Below are positions 1-7,028 of a stretch of DNA of 7,849 nucleotides, one piece after another. The DNA is from Desulfobacterales bacterium (GTDB lineage Bacteria > Desulfobacterota > Desulfobacteria > Desulfobacterales > Desulfosalsimonadaceae): contig JAOZOL010000068.1 of assembly GCA_029933295.1 (NCBI GenBank), forward strand, positions 2,765 to 10,613, read 5' to 3'. Numbering within the stretch: the stretch's first letter is position 1; the number at the start of each line of letters is the position of its first letter. The translations under genes and the position numbers were made by a program. Below the pieces are notes generated by a model, which was not told the origin of the DNA, made no database searches, and saw nothing but the letters and a program-made list of their open reading frames with translations.

Positions 1-54
1 GGCAATGACTTTTTTCGCCTGATGTTCGAAAAGGTCTGGTGTGTCGCTGGTCAT
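1..54 (-). CDS. 5' end of an unidentified gene, possibly RarA/MgsA-like ATPase (partial)
   Basis: An open frame starts with ATG at 54-52 on the minus strand, five bases after the der stop codon, and stays open for 18 codons to the window edge. The peptide begins MTSDTPDLFEHQAKKVIA. Many RarA/MgsA (replication-associated recombination AAA+ ATPase) proteins begin with a similar 'DLFE..' stretch shortly before an 'APLAxRMRP' motif, which would lie outside the window. That resemblance is weak and comes from memory. No clear Shine-Dalgarno sequence precedes the ATG, so translation would depend on coupling to der. That it is a real gene is plausible from its position and spacing in the der block. 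The function is a guess. Confidence 0.45.
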   Translation of the reverse strand, partial: MTSDTPDLFEHQAKKVIA

Positions 55-59
55 TGATT

Positions 60-1433
60 TTATTTAGTTTTACGTTTTTTCCGGCGTTTGACGGAAAGTT
101 TTTTTCGAGAGATTCTGTTTTCCGGATCATTTCGTTTTCTGAAAAATAAACGAACGGGGATTTTATCAAGACCCGTCTCCTGCCGGATCTGATTAATCAG
201 GTATCGCTGGTAGGAAAAGTGTACCCCTTCGGGAAAATTAACAAAATTGATAAATGTCGGTGGCTTGTCGGATATCTGGGTGGCATAGAAAAATTTGAGC
301 CGCCGTCCATGGTAAAGGGATGGTTCTGTTTTACTGGTTGCCCGGTCAAAGATTTTATTTAAGGGGCCGGTGGCAATCCGGGTGGTATATTGGTTATATA
401 CCTCATTGATCATATCAAAAATTTTCGGCACCCGTTTGCCGGTAAGTGCGGAGATGGGCAGAATGGGCGTAAATTTTAAGAATTTGGCTTCCATTCTCAG
501 CTTTTCGATAAATTGTTTTAACGTATTGTGGTCTTTTTCTACAATATCCCATTTGTTTAATAGAAAAATACATCCGCATCCGCGTTCATAGGCATACCCG
601 GCAATTTTAACATCCTGATCGGTAATTCCGTCATGTGCATCTATGACGATTAAGGCGATATCACACCGTTCAATGCTTTTGAGTGCCTTGATAATGGAAA
701 TTTTTTCAATTTTTTCATATACTTGTTTTTTTCGGCGGATGCCGGCGGTATCAATTAACAGGTATGATGTCCCGTTGATTTCGCATGCGGTATCGATTGA
801 ATCTCTTGTGGTGCCGGGGGTTTTGCTCACAATGACCCGGTTTTCTCCCAGTATCCGGTTAATAAGGGATGATTTCCCAACATTCGGACGCCCGATGACG
901 GAAATTTTAATCATATCCGTGGCATCTTCGAAAATCGTGGTCGGCAGGAAATTTACAAGGCTGTCTAACAGGTCGGGGATTCCATATCCGTGTTCTGCGG
1001 AGACCGGGTATAAGGTGTCGATGCCCAGACGATAAAAATCATTTAGATTTTCTTCCTTTTCATGGCCGTCAATTTTATTAACCGCATAAAAAATCGGGCA
1101 TGAAAGTGTCCTGAGAATTTCAAGCAGGTCGCTGTCAAAGGGCGAAAGTCCTGATTTCCCGTCAAACAGCAGAATAATGGCATCGGCATCGCTGATGGCC
1201 TGATGGACCTGCTCCCGGCTTAAGGATGAAAAATCATCGCCGTCTTTACTTGAGAATCCGCCTGTATCGATTACGGAGAATTCAACTTCATTCCAGGTCA
1301 CTGATCCGTAATGGCGATCACGCGTAACACCTGGAAAATCATCTACAAGCGCATCTTTTGTTTTCGTTATCCGGTTAAAGAGGGTGGATTTCCCCGCATT
1401 TGGTCGGCCGACGATCGCAACAACAGGTTTCAT
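60..1433 (-). CDS. der: Ribosome biogenesis GTPase Der (EngA)
   Basis: Der is an essential GTPase with two G domains in tandem that acts in late 50S subunit assembly. The 457-residue product has the full family layout. The first G domain has GRPNAGKS at 9-16, T38 in the switch-I region, DTGG at 57-60, NKID at 119-122 and SAE at 145-147. The second has GRPNVGKS at 181-188, TPGTTRDS around 205-212, DTAG at 228-231, NKWD at 293-296 and SAL at 328-330. A KH-like RNA-binding domain follows at about 350-437, then a strongly basic tail (RKKLSVKRRKKRKTK). The first P-loop has Ala where Val is more usual, a conservative change. The ATG directly abuts the stop codon of the upstream folate gene (TAA then ATG) without a clear Shine-Dalgarno site, so translational coupling is likely. 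Length is normal for the family. Confidence 0.97.
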   Translation of the reverse strand: MKPVVAIVGRPNAGKSTLFNRITKTKDALVDDFPGVTRDRHYGSVTWNEVEFSVIDTGGFSSKDGDDFSSLSREQVHQAISDADAIILLFDGKSGLSPFDSDLLEILRTLSCPIFYAVNKIDGHEKEENLNDFYRLGIDTLYPVSAEHGYGIPDLLDSLVNFLPTTIFEDATDMIKISVIGRPNVGKSSLINRILGENRVIVSKTPGTTRDSIDTACEINGTSYLLIDTAGIRRKKQVYEKIEKISIIKALKSIERCDIALIVIDAHDGITDQDVKIAGYAYERGCGCIFLLNKWDIVEKDHNTLKQFIEKLRMEAKFLKFTPILPISALTGKRVPKIFDMINEVYNQYTTRIATGPLNKIFDRATSKTEPSLYHGRRLKFFYATQISDKPPTFINFVNFPEGVHFSYQRYLINQIRQETGLDKIPVRLFFRKRNDPENRISRKKLSVKRRKKRKTK

Positions 1434-2021
1434 TTAAATTTTATAAATGATTCGCTTATCGGTGATTATAATATCCACATATTTATCATGGGATTCCATG
1501 GGCACCTGTTGGGTCATCTGGTCCTCAAGGGCGCATGCCACTTTTCTGGCTGTGGCCGGGAGTTTAGGTATAATACGGTCGTATCGGCCTGAACCGCTTC
1601 CGAGTCGGCCGCCTTTTTCATCAAAGGCAATTCCCGGAATTATTGCAATATCAACATCATCAATGGTAATCCGCTTGCAGCGATCCGGATTCGGCTCCAG
1701 TATATTGTTTGCCCCCGGTTTTAAGTCAGAATCAATATTGTTAATTTTATAAAGCTGTGCCCCGTTATTTTTAGAAGTAAAAAGCGGCAGGACAATATTT
1801 TTTGTTGAGTCGTTGCAATATTTTAAAATATTCTGGGAGTCCACTTCATGGGGTTGATTGATGTACAGCAGGGTGACTTCCGCTTCTCGAAAATTAGCGA
1901 AAGCGAACAATTGTTCTTCAATCTGAGCGCATTTCTCCGATATTTCTTTTTTGGAAAGCGAATTTAATTTTTCTTCAACCTGATTTCTGATTTCCTGTTT
2001 TTTTTCTTTTAGATCCTCCAT
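1434..2021 (-). CDS. 5-formyltetrahydrofolate cyclo-ligase (5,10-methenyl-THF synthetase)
   Basis: The enzyme uses ATP to convert 5-formyl-THF to 5,10-methenyl-THF in the cytoplasm, returning stored or inhibitory folate to the one-carbon pool. The 195-residue product matches the YgfA/FthC/MTHFS family. It has a Lys/Glu-rich N-terminal helix, the motif IIPGIAFDEKGGRLG at 127-141 followed by GSGSGRYDR at 141-149 (nucleotide-binding loop), and the C-terminal signature PMESHDKYVDIIITDKRII at 174-192. I chose ATG at 2021-2019 because GGAGAG lies five bases upstream. The frame extends to a TTG at 2063, but that adds 14 residues not typical of the family and would start inside the leader. The loop reads GSGSGRYDR where GxGGGYYDR is more common, a tolerable variation. 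It is the first gene of the minus-strand block, directly abutting der. Confidence 0.93.
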   Translation of the reverse strand: MEDLKEKKQEIRNQVEEKLNSLSKKEISEKCAQIEEQLFAFANFREAEVTLLYINQPHEVDSQNILKYCNDSTKNIVLPLFTSKNNGAQLYKINNIDSDLKPGANNILEPNPDRCKRITIDDVDIAIIPGIAFDEKGGRLGSGSGRYDRIIPKLPATARKVACALEDQMTQQVPMESHDKYVDIIITDKRIIYKI

Positions 2022-2026
2022 CACTT

Positions 2027-2032
2027 CTCTCC
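2027..2032 (-). promoter_or_regulatory. Ribosome binding site deciding the folate cyclo-ligase start
   Basis: GGAGAG on the minus strand sits five bases before the ATG at 2021-2019. It is the best Shine-Dalgarno match in this leader and argues for the shorter 195-residue protein over the TTG start at 2063, which has no such site. Confidence 0.75.
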
Positions 2033-2084
2033 AACGAAATCTTACTTTTAAAAAGTTTGTCAATATTTATCTTTTTAATTATTT

Positions 2085-2113
2085 ATCATACACTATTATG
2101 AATCAAATTTCAA
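2085..2113 (-). promoter_or_regulatory. Predicted sigma70-type promoter for the folate cyclo-ligase-der block
   Basis: Read on the minus strand, a -35 hexamer TTGAAA (2113-2108) and a -10 hexamer TATGAT (2090-2085) are separated by exactly 17 bp. Each matches the consensus at five of six positions. Transcription would start near 2078, giving a leader of about 57 nt before the ATG at 2021. The promoter lies wholly outside the nearby inverted-repeat element, whose left end is at 2159, so the element's presence need not have damaged it. This is prediction from sequence only. Confidence 0.6.
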
Positions 2114-2158
2114 TAATTATTGACGGATTATGTACAGCATGATATTTTTTATATTTTA

Positions 2159-2318
2159 TAGAGCCAATTTCAAAACGCCATCTAAGTCTCGATGTCGGCG
2201 TTGCAGTCCTCCTCAAAATGCTCACATACGTACTTGTATGCTGTGCTTTTTCGTTGGCCTAGTTTTTGATTTGGGGCCTTGACCTCGAACCTGATCTGAC
2301 ATTTTGAAAATGGCTCTA
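2159..2318. mobile_element. MITE-like non-coding element with 19-bp terminal inverted repeats and TA flanks
   Basis: The left end TAGAGCCAATTTCAAAACG (2159-2177) and the reverse complement of the right end, TAGAGCCATTTTCAAAATG (2318-2300), agree at 17 of 19 positions. The outermost TA on each side can be read as a target-site duplication, leaving a 156-bp element (2161-2316). A second pair of inverted segments, TCGATGTC (2189-2196) and GACCTCGA (2281-2288), lies exactly 28 bp in from each end, so the arms pair in register as one long imperfect hairpin. No open frame of useful size is present. TA duplication is the hallmark of IS630/Tc1-mariner transposition, so a MITE mobilised in trans by such a transposase is the best reading. 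A structured non-coding RNA is the main alternative. It sits 45 bp upstream of serS. A single copy in this window cannot prove mobility. Confidence 0.7.
2215..2251. repeat. Central hairpin inside the MITE-like element
   Basis: The arms AAAATGCTCACATAC (2215-2229) and GTATGCTGTGCTTTTT (2236-2251) pair around a GTACTT loop with two mismatches and one bulged base. The innermost five pairs, CATAC/GTATG, are perfect. A further GGCC/GGCC pair (2256-2259 with 2275-2278) lies to its right. Together with the paired ends, the element could fold into a branched, cloverleaf-like structure as single-stranded DNA or RNA. Confidence 0.6.
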
Positions 2319-2361
2319 CACATTAAAATGAATATAAATTCAGTTAAAATATAGGTATTGT

Positions 2362-3645
2362 ATGCTGGAAATCAAGTATGTACGGCAAAATTTATTAGAA
2401 GTATATAATTGCCTTGAAAAACGAGGTGATACAGCTGATCTTGATACTTTTGAAAAAGCTGAAACAGCCCGGCGTGAGATATTGTCTGAAATCGAGGCAT
2501 TACGGCATAAAAGAAATGTGGTGTCCGACGAGATTGCGGGCTTGAAAAAAAAGGGGAAAGATGCCGAGGAAATTGTCGCACAGATGCGGGACGTGTCAGG
2601 CCGGATTAAAGTCCTGGAAAAGTCTTTGACGGAAAGTGAAGAAAAAATTCAGGAAATACTCATCCGGCTGCCGAATATCCCCCATCCTTCCGTTCCTGTG
2701 GGCAAAGATGAAGCAGATAATCAACTGCTAAGGAAAGTGGGGACCCCGCGTGAATTTGAATTCACCCCCAAACCGCACTGGACCATTGGAGAGAATCTGA
2801 ATATCCTGGATTTTGAAAGGGCCGCAAAGATTACCGGTGCCCGTTTTCCGCTATATTTCGGAGCGGGAGCCCGGCTTGAAAGGGCGCTGATCAATTTCAT
2901 GCTGGATCTTCATACCACAGATCACGGTTATACCGAAGTCCTGCCGCCGTTTATCGTCAACCGGAAAACCATGACAGGGACGGGACAATTACCTAAATTT
3001 AAAGAAGATTTGTTTAAACTGGAAGGCTGGGATTATTTTTTAATCCCCACTGCCGAAGTGCCGGTCACCAATATTTATCAGGATGAAATCCTTGATGAAT
3101 CACAACTGCCTGTTTATTATACGGCATATACACCCTGTTTTCGCTCCGAAGCCGGGTCATACGGTAAGGATACCCGGGGCCTGATCCGTCAGCATCAGTT
3201 TAATAAGGTGGAAATGGTAAAATTTACTACCCCTGAAACCTCCTATGATGAACTGGATGCCCTGCTTGATAACGCTGAAACTATTTTGAAAAAACTTGAT
3301 CTGCCGTATCAGGTGGTGGTGCTTAGTACCGGGGATCTGGGATTTTCCGCAGCCAAAACATATGACATAGAAGTATGGATGCCTGCCCAGGGTAAACAAG
3401 GCAAATACCGGGAAATTTCATCCTGCAGTAATTTCGAAGGGTTTCAGGCAAGACGCGCCGGAATCCGGTTTAAGCGAAAAGGGAAAAAAGGCACCCAACC
3501 GGTGCATACCTTAAACGGGTCCGGTCTGGCGGTGGGCCGGACGGTTGCCGCAATCCTGGAAAATTATCAACAGGCTGACGGAAGCGTTGTAATCCCGGAT
3601 GTTTTGAGACCCTATATGGGCGGCATGGAAATTATTACGATATGA
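2362..3645 (+). CDS. serS: Seryl-tRNA synthetase (class II)
   Basis: SerRS charges tRNA-Ser (and tRNA-Sec where present) with serine in the cytoplasm. The 427-residue product is a normal bacterial form. The N-terminal region, about 27-105, is rich in Glu, Lys and Arg with heptad-like spacing, as expected for the long antiparallel coiled coil that grips the tRNA variable arm. The catalytic core has the serine-binding TAEVPVTN starting at T230, motif 2 FRSEAGSYGKDTRG with R261, and motif 3 NGSGLAVGRT with R393. The C-terminus ends MGGMEIITI, the usual family ending. ATG at 2362 gives the standard N-terminus (MLEIKYVRQN); the only Shine-Dalgarno candidate is a weak AGG (2353-2355). The stop codon overlaps the thrC start (ATGA). 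The leader is only about 43 bp long before it meets the MITE-like element. Confidence 0.98.
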   Translation: MLEIKYVRQNLLEVYNCLEKRGDTADLDTFEKAETARREILSEIEALRHKRNVVSDEIAGLKKKGKDAEEIVAQMRDVSGRIKVLEKSLTESEEKIQEILIRLPNIPHPSVPVGKDEADNQLLRKVGTPREFEFTPKPHWTIGENLNILDFERAAKITGARFPLYFGAGARLERALINFMLDLHTTDHGYTEVLPPFIVNRKTMTGTGQLPKFKEDLFKLEGWDYFLIPTAEVPVTNIYQDEILDESQLPVYYTAYTPCFRSEAGSYGKDTRGLIRQHQFNKVEMVKFTTPETSYDELDALLDNAETILKKLDLPYQVVVLSTGDLGFSAAKTYDIEVWMPAQGKQGKYREISSCSNFEGFQARRAGIRFKRKGKKGTQPVHTLNGSGLAVGRTVAAILENYQQADGSVVIPDVLRPYMGGMEIITI

Positions 3646-5144
3646 AACCCGAAGATTTTCCAAAAGAAATTCAGCCGTATCTGATTCCCAAACCATCCGG
3701 CGAGTTGATTTACCGGTGCCTTGGATGCGGAAAAGAGTATGGGATTCAAAAATTGCTGTATGTTTGTCCAAACTGCGGTCAGGTATTATTGATCCATGAC
3801 CGCGAATTTGACCGAATAAAAAAAATTCCCGGTAAAACCTGGCGGCAAATATTTGATTATCGTAAAATGTTGAATATTCCTTCTCTAAAAGGGGTATACC
3901 TGTTTCACGAATTTATCGGTCCGGTCATCCCTTTGGATTCGATCGTTTATCTGGGTGAAGCACATACGCCGGTGATTGAATCCAATGAACAGCTTTCAGA
4001 AATGGCCGGTATCCGGATTTATTTTAAAAATGACGGACAGAACCCCAGCGCGTCGTTTAAGGACAGGGGAATGGCCAGTGCTTTAAGTTATATAAAATAT
4101 TTGATTTGCCAGGGACTTGTCTCTGATGTGCTTGCCATATGCGCTTCAACCGGGGACACATCGGCTGCTGCCGCTCTGTATGCCTCCTACCTCCAGCAGC
4201 ATGTAAAATCGGCTGTTTTGCTTCCGCATAAGAAAGTCACTCCCCAGCAGCTCGCCCAGCCCCTGGGCAGCGGCGCTGCGGTATTTGAAATCCCCGGGGT
4301 GTTTGACGACTGCATGAAAATCGTGGAAGCATTATCTGAAAATTACAATGTGGCGTTATTGAATTCAAAAAATCCATGGCGAATTCTCGGACAGGAGTCT
4401 TACTCCTATGAAATTGCCCAGGCGTTTGAATATGACCTGGCAGACAAGGTCGTCGTGCTGCCCATCGGCAATGCCGGGAACATCACTGCGGTTATCAGCG
4501 GATTTTTAAAATTTTATGAAACCGGGATCATTGAAAAATTGCCGAAAATTATCGGCGTCCAGTCCGAGCACGCCAATCCGGTTTATAAATATTATCTTGA
4601 GCCGGATGCTGAGAAAAGAAGATTTAAACCGGTAACGGTCAGACCGAGTGTGGCCCAGGCTGCCATGATCGGCAATCCGGTGTCCATGCCGCGCGTCATC
4701 CATCTGGTCGAAAAATACAACCAGCAGGCCGGTGACCAGCATATTTTTGTGGCCCAGGTTACGGAACAGGATATTATGGACTGCCAGTTGACGGCAAACA
4801 GAAACGGTCATGTGGCCTGTACCCATGGCGGGGAATGCCTTGCAGGGTTATTGGTGGCCAGACAAAAAGGTCTGGTTACAGATGATGAATCCGCCATCCT
4901 GGATTCCACCGCCCATGCGCTGAAATTTTCCGGATTTCAGGGTATGTATTTTGAAAATAATTTTCCGGCTGACTATCATATTACCCCAAGATCTGAATTA
5001 ACAAACAGACCTAAAATGGTTTGTCCGGAGGATCTCAAACATGTGCCTGCACCCGGAAAACCACTGCATGGAGAGAATTTAACGCATTTTGTCAACCGGA
5101 TTTCAGAGGAGATTGCAATATTACTCGATTTACAAAGGATATAA
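3642..5144 (+). CDS. thrC: Threonine synthase, plant-like type with N-terminal zinc-ribbon-like motif
   Basis: The enzyme converts O-phosphohomoserine to threonine and phosphate with pyridoxal phosphate, the last step of threonine synthesis. The 500-residue product begins with a short extension carrying four cysteines (C26, C29, C42, C45) in CxxC pairs, a zinc-ribbon-like motif. The PLP lysine is K140 in NPSASFKDRG. CASTGDTSAA at 167-176 and the phosphate-cradling GNAGN at 276-280 follow. The CASTGDTSAA, LVQP-like (LAQP) and glycine-loop segments resemble plant-type (class I) threonine synthases more than the E. coli type. A C-terminal stretch after about 440 carries the remaining family region. 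The ATG shares bases with the serS stop codon, indicating translational coupling. Whether it is allosterically controlled, as plant enzymes are by S-adenosylmethionine, cannot be told from this sequence. Confidence 0.93.
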   Translation: MKPEDFPKEIQPYLIPKPSGELIYRCLGCGKEYGIQKLLYVCPNCGQVLLIHDREFDRIKKIPGKTWRQIFDYRKMLNIPSLKGVYLFHEFIGPVIPLDSIVYLGEAHTPVIESNEQLSEMAGIRIYFKNDGQNPSASFKDRGMASALSYIKYLICQGLVSDVLAICASTGDTSAAAALYASYLQQHVKSAVLLPHKKVTPQQLAQPLGSGAAVFEIPGVFDDCMKIVEALSENYNVALLNSKNPWRILGQESYSYEIAQAFEYDLADKVVVLPIGNAGNITAVISGFLKFYETGIIEKLPKIIGVQSEHANPVYKYYLEPDAEKRRFKPVTVRPSVAQAAMIGNPVSMPRVIHLVEKYNQQAGDQHIFVAQVTEQDIMDCQLTANRNGHVACTHGGECLAGLLVARQKGLVTDDESAILDSTAHALKFSGFQGMYFENNFPADYHITPRSELTNRPKMVCPEDLKHVPAPGKPLHGENLTHFVNRISEEIAILLDLQRI

Positions 5145-5149
5145 GTCAG

Positions 5150-7009
5150 ATGCGCTGGAAAATTTTTTCCCCCAGAACCTGTTTTTTATTTTTAACAATC
5201 ATTGTGTTTTTGATCATTTCCTTGCCGGCATACGGGGTATTTTTTGAAAAAAAATTTGTCGTATGTAAAGACAATGGCCAGGAAGTGCTGTGTGATTCAT
5301 ATATCGTGAAAAAAGATGATTATGTGACCAAATTGTTTCGCCAACGGGGAGAAATCTCATCCAGGGATTTTCCGAAGTTTCTTGCGATTTTCAAACGGTT
5401 AAATTCTCATATAAAAGATATTAATAAGATTTATCCCGGCCAGAAGATACTGGTGCCCCTTAAGATTTTGGCGCCGGATACATTAGAAGGGCAGGAAACC
5501 GGTACTGTGACGATTCCGTTGATTACCATTACCAATGTTCCCCGCCAACTGCTGCACAATTCCATGGAATATGTTGTTCATGAGGGGGATTGTATCTCAA
5601 AATTGATTGCCGATGGGTTTGGCGGGTACAATACTGCTCCATATAAAGAAGCAATTGAAATTTTTAGATATTTAAATCCTGAAATTAAAAATCTGAATTT
5701 AATACATCCAGGTGAAAAGATTAAAATACCGGATCCGTCTGTCAGAAAAGCGTCCTGGTATCAGACATTGTTTAATGAAGCCGGTGAAATTGTTGTTCCC
5801 AGGGAAGAAAAGAAAGAAGAAGTTAAAAAGAGCAAAGAGGTTGCCCCCCCTGCCATGCCGGAAGTGGTAACCATTGAACCGGCACCCGTGGAACAGAAAG
5901 TTAAAGAGGTTAAACCTGCCCCAGAAAAATCCGTCAGACCTCCGGTTGTGGTGAAAAAAACGCCGCTTCCGTCCATATTTAAAAAAGCGGCAAAAATTTT
6001 TGACGCTGAATTAATGGATCAGGGGGAGTATTTTTTCCCAAGACAGGGGCAGACAGACCTTAAGATAGACCTTTCAGTGAACCCGGTGATTGAATTTAAA
6101 TCAGGGATGCGGCTGTTATTTGCCGATGATGAGAAATTTATAAAAAATAACATGGGGGTTATTGCCGCCTTTTGGAAAAATGTAAAAACAATCCCCATTA
6201 TAATGGATGAATCCTTAAGGGAGTTGATGAACCGATTATGTCTGATTGTTGATAAGGACGGTTGTGAAAATAAAATCGATCTAAAGGAATCGGGCGTTAA
6301 TATTTCAGTCAGGGGCGAATATATTTTTGACAACATAGACGGTGCTGGAAGCATATGTATTACCTTAATTGAGAACAGGGATCAGAATACACCGGCTCCT
6401 GTCCAGCGATATTTAAAGAACAAAAAAATTACAATTTCCGACTGGATTGATAATGGCAAATTTTTTGGTCAGATGAATTTACCTGTGCGGGACAATAAAC
6501 CGTCACAATATGTTGCACTCGTAAAAACCTCCCGGCCGGCAGCAATTATCAAAGAACTGGCAGCTTTTCTAGGATTTCGGTATCAGGAAAAAGTTCCAAT
6601 TACATTTCCATATGCCGGATTTCAGGTAAAGACGGTTTCAAACCTTTTGTCTGTGTCGCCTGGCAAAGAAGTACTCATCGACTACGGAGATTTTTGCGGG
6701 GATGCGGTGGAAAAAATGGAACCCACCGGATTTCGGGTGGTTGAAATCGATAAACATCAGGATTCAATGACGATCATCAAAAGACTTTTAGATGGGTTGC
6801 AGTTTGAATTTGAAGAAAATCCCACGTTCTGGACTGCCAAACGGCCAAGGATTTATAATACCTCCGTCACCATTGATGGACTTTTGTTTACACTTCCTTC
6901 AGGCAGTACTAAACGTGATATCCTGGTAACAACCGTGCCGTTGGATAAAGATCTTGCAGTCTATTTTAATCAGTCGGGGACACAGATCGTTCGGATAAAG
7001 TACTATTAA
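5150..7009 (+). CDS. Secreted protein with two LysM-like domains and an unrecognised C-terminal half
   Basis: This is probably a periplasmic peptidoglycan-binding protein; no specific function is recognised. From ATG 5150 it has 619 residues. A basic start and a hydrophobic stretch (about 11-25) end in AYG (27-29), a plausible signal peptidase I site, though an uncleaved anchor is possible. Two LysM-like domains follow: 51-104 (YIVKKDDYV to YPGQKILVPL) and 141-194 (YVVHEGDCI to HPGEKIKIPD), each somewhat longer than the usual 44 residues through an insertion in the middle. C39 and C48 just before the first could form a disulfide. Residues 215-275 are a Pro/Glu/Lys/Val-rich linker, as in wall-spanning proteins. 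Residues 276-619 match nothing I know and seem to hold two related alpha/beta modules. The start was chosen because AGGA (5136-5139) lies ten bases upstream and a signal sequence follows at once; the frame opens earlier, at TTG 5021, but that part overlaps thrC. It is five bases after thrC. Confidence 0.85.
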   Translation: MRWKIFSPRTCFLFLTIIVFLIISLPAYGVFFEKKFVVCKDNGQEVLCDSYIVKKDDYVTKLFRQRGEISSRDFPKFLAIFKRLNSHIKDINKIYPGQKILVPLKILAPDTLEGQETGTVTIPLITITNVPRQLLHNSMEYVVHEGDCISKLIADGFGGYNTAPYKEAIEIFRYLNPEIKNLNLIHPGEKIKIPDPSVRKASWYQTLFNEAGEIVVPREEKKEEVKKSKEVAPPAMPEVVTIEPAPVEQKVKEVKPAPEKSVRPPVVVKKTPLPSIFKKAAKIFDAELMDQGEYFFPRQGQTDLKIDLSVNPVIEFKSGMRLLFADDEKFIKNNMGVIAAFWKNVKTIPIIMDESLRELMNRLCLIVDKDGCENKIDLKESGVNISVRGEYIFDNIDGAGSICITLIENRDQNTPAPVQRYLKNKKITISDWIDNGKFFGQMNLPVRDNKPSQYVALVKTSRPAAIIKELAAFLGFRYQEKVPITFPYAGFQVKTVSNLLSVSPGKEVLIDYGDFCGDAVEKMEPTGFRVVEIDKHQDSMTIIKRLLDGLQFEFEENPTFWTAKRPRIYNTSVTIDGLLFTLPSGSTKRDILVTTVPLDKDLAVYFNQSGTQIVRIKYY

Positions 7010-7017
7010 AGAAAGAT

Positions 7018-7022
7018 AGGTG
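7018..7022 (+). promoter_or_regulatory. Ribosome binding site deciding the TPR lipoprotein start
   Basis: AGGTG lies six bases before ATG 7029. The GTG at 7020, which could extend the frame by three codons, is part of this site and has nothing comparable upstream, so ATG 7029 is preferred. Confidence 0.65.
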
Positions 7023-7028
7023 CATCTT

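Noticed and set aside
370..1752. Plus-strand frames of 73 to 130 codons opposite der and the folate gene.
   Set aside because: They are antisense shadows of two confidently identified genes and show no recognisable motifs.
2022..2063. Longer folate cyclo-ligase start at TTG 2063.
   Set aside because: It has no Shine-Dalgarno site, adds residues atypical of the family and starts within the leader of the predicted promoter. ATG 2021 has GGAGAG five bases upstream.
2039..2063. TTGACA (2063-2058, minus strand) as a perfect -35 box.
   Set aside because: No acceptable -10 lies 16-18 bp downstream: the hexamer at 17 bp is ATTTCG, and TAAGAT is only 13 bp away. Its start point would also fall at or past the ribosome binding site.
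2279..2329. Promoters for serS built from TTGACC (2279) or TTGAAA (2304) in the element.
   Set aside because: Spacing to any decent -10 is wrong: TAAAAT at 2324 is 14 bp from TTGAAA, TATAAA at 2333 is 23 bp away, and TTGACC has only TTTTGA at 17 bp. Not strong enough to list as a feature.
2064..2361. 6S RNA (ssrS), which neighbours the folate cyclo-ligase gene ygfA in many proteobacteria.
   Set aside because: The structured part has TA-flanked terminal repeats, a branched fold and no recognisable 6S central bubble flanks. It is on the promoter side, separated by a strong minus-strand promoter. A MITE explains it better.
5021..5149. Upstream TTG start of the LysM protein, overlapping thrC by about 120 bp.
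   Set aside because: The extra 43 residues precede an obvious signal sequence, and that segment is well explained as the thrC C-terminus. ATG 5150 fits spacing and secretion.
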